From positions 62,001-126,000 of the forward strand of contig CAWANG010000051.1 of NCBI GenBank assembly GCA_963783175.1: DNA of 64,000 nucleotides, given 5' to 3'. The stretch comes from Roseiarcus sp963783175 (lineage in GTDB: Bacteria > Pseudomonadota > Alphaproteobacteria > Rhizobiales > Beijerinckiaceae). The notes below the pieces were generated by a model. The model did not search any database, was not told the DNA's origin, and was given only the letters and a program-made list of their open reading frames with translations. A program made the translations under genes and the position numbers. Below are positions 57,855 through 64,000 of the stretch, in pieces. Each line of letters starts with the position of its first letter. Within the stretch, counting starts at the first letter, position 1.

Positions 57855-58637
57855 ATGAGCGACATACAGTTGCGCCCAGTGCTTGAGGGACAAAAAGCGC
57901 TCGTAATCGGAATCGCCAACAAAGATTCCATCGCCTACGGCTGCGCCAAGGCGTTCCGCTCCGTCGGGGCCGACCTCGCCGTTTCGTGGCTGAACGAGAA
58001 GGCGCGGGGCTTTGTCGAACCGCTCGCCCGAGAGCTGGAAGCCTCGATCACGGGCGAAGTTGACGTTTCCGACCCGGGACAATTGGAGGCGATCTTTGAC
58101 CAGATTCGCAAACGGTGGGGAAGGCTCGACATTCTCGTCCATTCGATCGCCTTTGCGCCCAAAGAGGATCTTCAGGGCGGCCTTCTCAACTGCTCGGCCG
58201 ATGGCTTCGCCAGGGCGATGGACATTTCGTGCCATTCCTTCGTCAGGATGGCCAAGCTCGCGGCGCCGTTGATGACAAACGGCGGCGCCATGTTCGCCAT
58301 GAGCTATGTTGGCGCGAACCGAGTTGTCGGGAACTACAACGTCATGGGCCCGGTCAAGGCGGCGCTGGAGGCTGCCTGCCGCTACCTCGCCTTTGAACTC
58401 GGACCGCAGGGCATCCGCGTGCACGCGATTTCGCCGGGCCCGCTCAAGACGCGGGCCGCTTCGGGCCTGAAGAATTTCGAGCTCATGCTGGACGAAGCCG
58501 CGCACAAAGCGCCGCTCGGCGAGCTCGTTGACATCACGGACGTCGGCTACGCCTGCGCCTATCTGGCGACGCCCTTCGCCAGGCGCGTGACGGGTGGGCT
58601 CGTCTACATCGATGGCGGCGCCAACCTCATCGCCTGA
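57855..58637 (+). CDS. fabI: Enoyl-ACP reductase
   Basis: A 260-residue SDR of the FabI class: nucleotide region VIGIANKDSIAYGCAKAF, LVHSIAFAPKEDL, and the Tyr-x6-Lys pair replaced by MSYVGANRVVGNYNVMGPVKAALEA (Tyr and Lys at the FabI positions). It would carry out the final reduction of elongation, or in this setting act on enoyl-CoA esters. FabI normally sits away from PHA genes; presence between phosphotransacylase and acetate kinase is a recurring Rhizobiales arrangement. Confidence 0.87.
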   Translation: MSDIQLRPVLEGQKALVIGIANKDSIAYGCAKAFRSVGADLAVSWLNEKARGFVEPLARELEASITGEVDVSDPGQLEAIFDQIRKRWGRLDILVHSIAFAPKEDLQGGLLNCSADGFARAMDISCHSFVRMAKLAAPLMTNGGAMFAMSYVGANRVVGNYNVMGPVKAALEAACRYLAFELGPQGIRVHAISPGPLKTRAASGLKNFELMLDEAAHKAPLGELVDITDVGYACAYLATPFARRVTGGLVYIDGGANLIA

Positions 58638-58653
58638 CTTGAAGTGGTGCGCC

Positions 58654-59826
58654 ATGTCAAATTCGATCGCAGTGATCAACGCCGGCTCCTCAAGCGTCAA
58701 ATTCGCCATTTACCAGGCGACGAAGGACGAGCGCTGCCTTTTCCGCGGACAAGTGGAAGGAATCGGCATCGCGCCGCGGCTTAAGATCGAGGACGGCAAA
58801 GGTAACGTCGTCGAGGAACGAACTTTAAGCGCGCAAGGCTTCGACCACGGCGCTGCGACCCGCGAGATCATTCAGACCGGAAGCACGTTGCTCAAGGGCG
58901 AATCTGTCATCGCCTTCGGTCATCGCGTGGTCCACGGCGGCATCAAGTACGGCGCGCCTGTGCGGGTGACAGAGGCCGTGCTTGACGACCTCGCTAAACT
59001 CGAGCCGCTTGCGCCCCTGCATCAGCCGCACAACCTCGCCCCGATCCGCGCGATCACGGAGCTTGCGCCGCAGATTCCGCAGATCGCCTGCTTCGATACG
59101 GCGTTCCATCGCGCCCAATCAAGTGTCGCTCAGGCGTTCGCGCTCCCGCGCCGTTTCGCCGAGGAAGGCGTGCGCCGATACGGGTTTCATGGACTTTCCT
59201 ATGAATATCTTGTCTCCCGCCTAAGGGAGCTCGCGCCCGATCTCGCTGGCCGACGCATCGTCTTCGCACACTTAGGCAATGGCGCGAGCCTTTGCGCCGT
59301 GAGGGACGGACGCAGCGTTGCTTCGACCATGGGCTTTACGGCTGTTGACGGTCTCATGATGGGGACGCGTTGCGGGGCAGTCGATCCCGGCGTCATCCTG
59401 TACATGATGCAGTGTCACGGGATGGACGCCGCGGCTGTCGAAAGTCTCATCTATCGGCAATCCGGCTTGCTTGGCGTGTCCGGGATTTCTTCGGACATGC
59501 GCGCGTTGCGCGCCTCGTCCGATCCGGCGGCGAAGGAAGCGATCGCACTCTTCGTCTACCGCATTGTGCGGGAATTGGGGTCCCTCGTCGCGGCTTTGGG
59601 CGGCATCGATGGTCTCGTGTTCTCCGCCGGAATCGGCGAGCGCGACGCCGCGACCCGCGCTGAGGTCGTCGAGGGCTCGCGATGGACAGGAGCAATGCTC
59701 GATCTCGCGCGCAACCAGAAGAGCGAGGGATTGATCAGCGCCGACAACTCATCCGTTGCCGTCTGGGTCATCCCGACCGACGAGGAGCGTCTGATAGCGC
59801 GCCATGCGGCGGCGATGCTTCAATAA
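58654..59826 (+). CDS. ackA: Acetate/propionate kinase
   Basis: A 390-residue acetokinase-family enzyme: NAGSSSVKFAIY (phosphate-binding start), GHRVVHGG, FDTAFHR, RRYGFHGLSYEY, AHLGNGASLCAV and FSAGIGERDAATRAEV. It reversibly transfers phosphate between acyl-phosphate and ADP. The ATG at 58654 is 17 nt after fabI; earlier in-frame starts overlap fabI. Together with the phosphotransacylase two genes upstream it forms a Pta-AckA-type pair. Confidence 0.92.
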   Translation: MSNSIAVINAGSSSVKFAIYQATKDERCLFRGQVEGIGIAPRLKIEDGKGNVVEERTLSAQGFDHGAATREIIQTGSTLLKGESVIAFGHRVVHGGIKYGAPVRVTEAVLDDLAKLEPLAPLHQPHNLAPIRAITELAPQIPQIACFDTAFHRAQSSVAQAFALPRRFAEEGVRRYGFHGLSYEYLVSRLRELAPDLAGRRIVFAHLGNGASLCAVRDGRSVASTMGFTAVDGLMMGTRCGAVDPGVILYMMQCHGMDAAAVESLIYRQSGLLGVSGISSDMRALRASSDPAAKEAIALFVYRIVRELGSLVAALGGIDGLVFSAGIGERDAATRAEVVEGSRWTGAMLDLARNQKSEGLISADNSSVAVWVIPTDEERLIARHAAAMLQ

Positions 59827-59896
59827 GATGGGCACGACGCATTTCTGGCGGAGATCGCCAACCTGCGCCGATCGTGAGCGAGGGAGGCATGATTCA

Positions 59897-61192
59897 ATGG
59901 GCTATTGGGCTGGCCTCGGCTTCTGCGTCGGCTTGCTGGCGGTCTCACTAAGCGGCTGCTCGAACAAGGAGCTGCTGGCGCCGACATCCGCGGCTTTTGT
60001 TCCGCCTCAGAATCTACCGCCGGTCGAGGGCCCCCGGGAGGCCAGCCCGTCTGGACATCTCAATCTTCTTTACGTCACCGACCGGGCGCCAGCCTCCGAT
60101 CCCCAGACGACGGCGCTATCCTACGGGTCCGAACGCTCGCTCACCATGAGTTTTGGATCGATCGACATTCGCATCGACCCGGATTCAAGCGGTGGCGCAG
60201 GAGACATGAAGCTTAACGGAATCGAAGAAATCGGACGATTTCCCGAAGTTCCCTACCCGGCGGTCGCGACGGCCTCTGGCTATCGCCGCGCGCCGGGCGT
60301 CTTGGCCGAGCACGAAGAGGCGGTCGCCTTGCTTCAGGAACAAATTCATCGTCGCTTGGCGAAGTCCGCACGCAAGGAAGTCGTAATCTTCATCCATGGC
60401 TACAACAACACTTTCGCGGACGCAGCCTTTGCGACCGGCAGCATTTGCCGCCTGCTCGGGCCGGATTTCGTTTGCGTCGTTCTGACGTGGCCGGCCGGCG
60501 GATCGCGCGGCGCTTTCATGGGCTACAACGTCGATCGAGAATCCGGCGAGTTTGCTGTCGCCGACATGCGCAAGGCAATTCGCGCGATCGGCGAAACCGA
60601 AGGTTTGCGCAGACTCGATGTCATCGCCCACAGCCGGGGCACCGATGTGCTGGCCTCGGTTTTTCAGCAGCTGGGCGTCGAGGCTTACTTCAGGCGCTCG
60701 TCAATCACCGACACGTTGAAGATCAGGAACATCGTCCTGTTCGCCCCGGATATCGACATCGACGTCGGCGCGACGAAAATCTTCGACGTGTTTTCCGACC
60801 CGGACACGCCCTACTTCGGCAAGGAAAACCCCAACGCAACGATTAAACGGGGCTCGTTTCATATGACGATCTATTCGTCTCCCGGCGACCAGGCTTTGGG
60901 CGCTGCGAGCAGCATCTTCGGCAGTAGGCTGCGCCTCGGGCAGCTCAATCTGAGCGGTCCGGAAGCGAAAGCCATGCGCGCTGACCCCGGACACATCGTT
61001 GACCTGATCGAAGTCGACGAAAATACCGGCGCCTTCGGGCACGGATACTGTCTGTCGAATCCCGCAGTCCGTTCGGACCTCGTCGCACTGATCCGTGACG
61101 GGTTGAAGCCGGGAGCTCCTGGCAGGCCGCTTACCGAGATCAGAGCTCCTTCGTTTTGGCGGATCGCGGGGACTCAAACGGAGCCGCGCTAA
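59897..61192 (+). CDS. Lipoprotein of the DUF900 alpha/beta-hydrolase family
   Basis: A 431-residue protein. The N-terminus has a signal peptide and lipobox (FCVGLLAVSLSGC, Cys about residue 20), so it is anchored to a membrane outside the cytoplasm. The hydrolase core shows VVIFIHGYNNTF, LTWPAGGSRG, and the nucleophile region IAHSRGTDVL, with NIVLFAPDIDIDV later. This matches DUF900 proteins of unknown substrate. An in-frame ATG at 59804 lies inside ackA and is rejected. It may be read from its own promoter. Confidence 0.83.
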   Translation: MGYWAGLGFCVGLLAVSLSGCSNKELLAPTSAAFVPPQNLPPVEGPREASPSGHLNLLYVTDRAPASDPQTTALSYGSERSLTMSFGSIDIRIDPDSSGGAGDMKLNGIEEIGRFPEVPYPAVATASGYRRAPGVLAEHEEAVALLQEQIHRRLAKSARKEVVIFIHGYNNTFADAAFATGSICRLLGPDFVCVVLTWPAGGSRGAFMGYNVDRESGEFAVADMRKAIRAIGETEGLRRLDVIAHSRGTDVLASVFQQLGVEAYFRRSSITDTLKIRNIVLFAPDIDIDVGATKIFDVFSDPDTPYFGKENPNATIKRGSFHMTIYSSPGDQALGAASSIFGSRLRLGQLNLSGPEAKAMRADPGHIVDLIEVDENTGAFGHGYCLSNPAVRSDLVALIRDGLKPGAPGRPLTEIRAPSFWRIAGTQTEPR

Positions 61193-61249
61193 CATAGCCA
61201 TATTAAATTACCGATCGGAGCATCGGGACGGCGGCGACCATGTAAGTGG

Positions 61250-61599
61250 TTGAAATTACTGGCGCGCGTCCTGCACGTGCCGAAGCCGAAGGGCGGCGAG
61301 GTTAAGGCGTTCAGCATCCCGCTTTCACGGTCGATGATCCTCTGTTTGCTCCGGGTGTTTCGCTTAGGACGGATCCTGATTCCCGCGAAGCGCGAGAATG
61401 GCTATTTCCAGCCGAAAGCGCGAGCGGACACCTTGTTGGCCATAAGGAGAAGCGCGCCGCGCTTTCGAAATGGGGCAATGACTTACGGCAGACATATCGG
61501 ACGGTTGCGCAGGCGACGGGCGTCCCAGAGCTTGATGTGCATCTGCTGATGAACAACTCGATCCCTGGCGTTAGCGCCGGTTATATTGGGGCGAGATGA
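61250..61599 (+). pseudogene. Tyrosine recombinase C-terminal remnant
   Basis: The first frame reads LHVPKPKGGEVKAFSIPLS; after a shift near 61390 the second reads SGHLVGHKEKRAALSKWGND, then LRQTYRTVAQATGVPELDVH and LLMNNSIPGVSAGYIG. This is the end of an integrase-like catalytic domain with the Arg (LRQTYR), a His-x-x-x-N region and the final Tyr (AGYI). The N-terminal two thirds is absent. It shows that another element once integrated near here. Confidence 0.6.
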
Positions 61600-61632
61600 G
61601 GATTTTCTGTCCAGCGGGATTTGCAGGGTGAA

Positions 61633-62079
61633 ATGACCAAAACTGTATACGTCCTCAACGGTTCGAACCTCAATATGCTGGGGAAGCGGGAACCCCACAT
61701 CTACGGGACGACCACACTCGTCGAGATCGAGGCAAGCTGCCTGCAGCTATCGCGCGAACTCGGCCTCGACTGCGTCTTCCGGCAGACCAATTACGAAGGT
61801 CAGATGATCGACTGGCTGCAGGAGGCATTCGAAAAGAAAGCCGCCGTCGTTATCAATCCGGCCGGGTTCTCCTTTCATTCGATTCCGGTTCTGGACGCTC
61901 TGAAAATGATCGAGACGCCTCTGGTCGAAGTTCATATCAGCAACATCCACAAGCGCGAGGAGACCCACCGCTACTCGAAAGTGTCCCTTGTCGCGGAAGG
62001 GGTCATTTGTGGGCTGGGTCCGGAGGGTTATCTTCTCGCGCTGAGAGCGGTCGCCTCTCGACTTAAGGACACGAGCTAG
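61633..62079 (+). CDS. aroQ: Type II 3-dehydroquinate dehydratase
   Basis: A 148-residue dodecameric-type enzyme for the third step of the shikimate pathway. Catalytic residues visible: Arg19 and Tyr24 (KREPHIYG), Glu55 (TNYEGQ), His101 and Asn104 (EVHISNIHKRE) and Arg108. The start at 61633 (MTKTVYVLNGSNLNML) is chosen; the in-frame upstream ATG at 61621 adds four residues without support. Ordinary copies have SF in NPAGLSF, here NPAGFSF. It is an isolated gene beside integrase remains, which may mean a second aroQ brought in by transfer. Confidence 0.87.
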   Translation: MTKTVYVLNGSNLNMLGKREPHIYGTTTLVEIEASCLQLSRELGLDCVFRQTNYEGQMIDWLQEAFEKKAAVVINPAGFSFHSIPVLDALKMIETPLVEVHISNIHKREETHRYSKVSLVAEGVICGLGPEGYLLALRAVASRLKDTS

Positions 62080-62134
62080 ATGTTTGGTCCCGAGCTTTGA
62101 TGGTGCATTCTTGTCGAGTGATTCGAAGGATGCG

Positions 62135-62263
62135 CTATGGGCCATGTTTTACATGCGAGCGCATTTGGTTGAATGCGTCCGATAGCTCTCGAGAGAGCCT
62201 TGCTGACAGCGTCTCGAACCCACGTGCAACTGCGTCGGCGATCTTCTGTTCGTCGTCTGTCAT
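62135..62263 (-). CDS. Small helical protein, 42 residues
   Basis: ATG at 62263, preceded by AAAGGAGTTGAGCC, a strong ribosome site. The product MTDDEQKIADAVARGFETLS and on to FNQMRSHVKHGP is an amphipathic helix with no relative I know. The well-placed ribosome site and codon use favour a real gene. It is divergent from the mucR-like gene and convergent with aroQ. Confidence 0.5.
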   Translation of the reverse strand: MTDDEQKIADAVARGFETLSARLSRELSDAFNQMRSHVKHGP

Positions 62264-62480
62264 GGCTCAACTCCTTTCGAAAAAGGCTGTCGCAACCGTC
62301 GCTCGTCGTTCATTCTCGGGCTTGCCCTCTTTCATCCTGGGGACGGCGTAGTGGGCGCGATGAATACGACAACAGCATATCCCTCCAATCGCAATTGCTT
62401 GAAATACATGACACCCACTCTCGACGAATCGGGTATGTAAAGGCGAACTGCCTGCTCTGATCCAAACAATTCATGACGCT

Positions 62481-62813
62481 TTGACGGGGCTCTCCGTCGG
62501 GGTGGAGAACGCCGCCCCGAAAGTGGAGCCGAAACAACCGGCAGTGTCTATTCGCAAATCGATCACGCCGGAATATTTGATCTGCTTAGAAGATGGCAAA
62601 AAGTTCAAGTCGCTGAAACGGCACTTGGGGACGCATGGCCTGACGCCGGATCAATATCGCGCGAAATGGAATCTTCCGGCCGACTATCCTACGGTCGCGC
62701 CCAACTACGCCGCGACGCGGTCGGCATTGGCCAAAGCGATCGGTCTTGGACAATTGGGTGGAAAGGCCGGGGCGCGGAAGCGTGGACGCCCGCCGAAAGC
62801 CGTTCAAGCGTAA
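62481..62813 (+). CDS. MucR/Ros-family regulator, N-terminus shifted
   Basis: The DNA-binding part is intact: ITPEYLICLEDGKKFKSLKR, then HLGTHGLTPDQYRAKWNLP, NYAATRSALAKAIGLG and a basic tail RKRGRPPK. The zinc site has Cys, His and His but Asp where the second Cys would be, as in some Ros relatives that bind DNA without normal zinc ligation. MucR-like sequence also precedes the TTG at 62481 (ELPALIQTIHDALTG in this frame; SISLQSQLLEI in the next), with a frame change near 62446. So the original N-terminus from about 62370 is probably broken and the present start is uncertain. Confidence 0.6.
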   Translation: MTGLSVGVENAAPKVEPKQPAVSIRKSITPEYLICLEDGKKFKSLKRHLGTHGLTPDQYRAKWNLPADYPTVAPNYAATRSALAKAIGLGQLGGKAGARKRGRPPKAVQA

Positions 62814-62848
62814 CCCGCATCGCCGCTAGTTCGCGATGGGATCGAACC

Positions 62849-62947
62849 CGCCGCGTCCGCAAGCCGATAGGGGTTCTCGGTCATGACCTGCGCGGCATCC
62901 GCGCCGTAGGTCTTGAAGATGCGAACCGCCCGGGCGGTGACCGAGCG
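62849..62947 (-). pseudogene. RecD2-type helicase fragment
   Basis: About 33 codons: RSVTARAVRIFKTYGADA, then VMTENPYRLADAAG, match the helical N-domain of RecD2-like helicases (a TARAVRIFKTYG, ENPYRLAR pattern). Sequence on either side is unrelated, so only a scrap is left. The remaining DNA of 62814-63193 holds nothing I can support. Confidence 0.45.
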
Positions 62948-63193
62948 AGGTTCAGGATCAACTCGTTCCTCTCCGTCGCGCATGGGACGTGGCGCGGAAT
63001 CCCTTTCTCGGCGCAGCGGTCCTTGATCCATCAGTTCGCGGCGTCGCTTACGGCCCTGGGAAAACAATATTCGCCCGAGTAATTGCACGATCTAGAACGC
63101 CAAATGTTCTTTTTGAGATACTTTAAAGTTTTCGGGTTGACTTTGATTGCGCAGAGACAACCGGCGCTGTTGACCTCATCTGGTGCCCATGAT

Positions 63194-64000
63194 CTACGGT
63201 TCGCAGAAGTAGGACCACGCCTCCATCATTTCCCGCCGCTTTTCCAGTGCATCGCCGCGACGGTAGGCTTGTTCGGCTTTGTCGCCGATCAATGCGCGAG
63301 CGCGGCCTCCGCGACTTCCCGCGCGAAATGCGTTTCGTTGCCCGCCCAATCGCGGAACGCGCTGCGAAAGCCATGGACGGTCACGTGCTGAGCGCCCAAG
63401 CGGCTCATGACTTTGGCCATCGCCACATGCGATAGCGGCTTTCCGCGGCGGCGGCCGGGAAAAACAAACTCGCTGATCTTCACCTCGGCGAGCTCTTCCA
63501 AGATTGCGAGCGCTCGATTAGAAAGTGGAAGGCGGTGTTCGCGCGCGGCCTTCATGCGCATCGCCGGAATGATCCAGACCTTCCCGCCGAGGTCGATTTC
63601 GGGCCATCGTGCACCATAGACTTCGCCGGAGCGTCCGGCCGTCAGAACCGCAAATTCGAGAGCGCGTGCAGAGACAGTGTCAACGCCGCGCAATCGCTTC
63701 AGGAAGGTGGGAAGTCGTCGTAGCTCATCGCCGCATGATGCCCGCGAGCTAGCTTTGGTGGCCTTGGCAGGCGGTGCTCCAAATGGCCGCGCCAGCGTGC
63801 CGGGTTCTCCCCAGTTCGATGGCCGCTCGCCCTCGCGGCGTCGAGAACAGCTTCGATGCGCCCGCGTAGTCGGTCGGCGTTTTTTGGCCTTTCGAGCCAC
63901 AAGGGCCTAATGAGGGCGAGGACCGCCTCGGTGTCGATTTCGTCCACTGGCCGCGCCCTTAGCCCCGCAACGCCCTCGACAAGAGAGGCGCGCCATTGAT
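63194..64000 (-). pseudogene. P4-type integrase with two frameshifts, 5' end off the window
   Basis: The frame enters from the right edge (SLVEGVAGLRARPVDEID, then RPLWLERPKNADRLRGRIEA), shifts near 63712 after AAMSYDDFP, continues with FLKRLRGVDTVSARALEFA, TAGRSGEVYGARW (Arg), VTVHGFRSAFRDWA (His, Arg), and shifts again near 63290. The last frame holds IGDKAEQAYRRGDALEKRR, with the nucleophilic Tyr, and stops at 63194. All catalytic residues remain but in three frames. Such integrases use tRNA genes, so an att site may lie to the right of this window. Confidence 0.75.

Overview
The window looks like chromosomal DNA of an alphaproteobacterium of the order Rhizobiales (Hyphomicrobiales), perhaps near the Methylocystaceae/Beijerinckiaceae. 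The basis is high GC, the fabD-fabG-acpP-fabF-mltG order, a PHA-synthase-like DUF3141/phosphotransacylase/FabI/acetate kinase operon, a MucR-type regulator and an AraC/DHDPS-like/hydroxyproline-epimerase cluster. The genus is inference.

Layout. (1) 1-9064 is core: the end of a hydroxyproline-catabolism cluster, the type II fatty acid synthesis genes, mltG, rlmB and a tRNA-Tyr gene. (2) From 9.1 to about 49 kb is an accessory region that starts at the tRNA-Tyr with a tyrosine integrase. The integrase has lost its nucleophilic tyrosine and carries an IS630 element just upstream of its start. Next come hypotheticals and nuclease-like genes (11.5-15.9 kb). Then follows a segment of about 17.9 kb (16.0-33.9 kb) bounded by an exact 23-bp direct repeat and imperfect 36-bp inverted repeats. 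It holds a Septu-like HNH/ATPase pair fused to the 3' end of a type I restriction-modification operon, a solo Cas1, an HTH-HNH-family B DNA polymerase operon, and an EACC1-like/caspase-like pair. Next are a second type I hsdR cut off by an IS3 element, a broken quinone oxidoreductase, a truncated dinB, and a decayed aromatic/aryl-acid catabolism cluster with two TetR regulators and an IS21 insertion (40.7-49.1 kb). (3) 49.7-61.2 kb is intact: an HlyD/RbbA-like/ABC-permease exporter, the DUF3141-phosphotransacylase-FabI-AckA operon and a lipoprotein hydrolase. (4) 61.2-64 kb again holds integrase debris around aroQ, a small ORF and a mucR-like gene, ending in a frameshifted P4-type integrase that runs off the window.

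The main points of interest are these. The 16.0-33.9 kb segment resembles a large, decayed casposon-like or defence-island mobile element: Cas1, PolB and HNH genes lie inside inverted ends and flanking direct repeats. A TetR-type palindromic operator, TTGACT-N4-AGTCAA, occurs at three places between 40.7 and 49.5 kb and ties two TetR genes, the catabolic cluster and the exporter into one apparent regulon. Frameshifts are very unevenly spread: none in about 20 kb of core genes, but many in the restriction, Cas1, PolB and catabolic genes. This means either real decay of the island or locally poor sequence; reads are needed to tell which.
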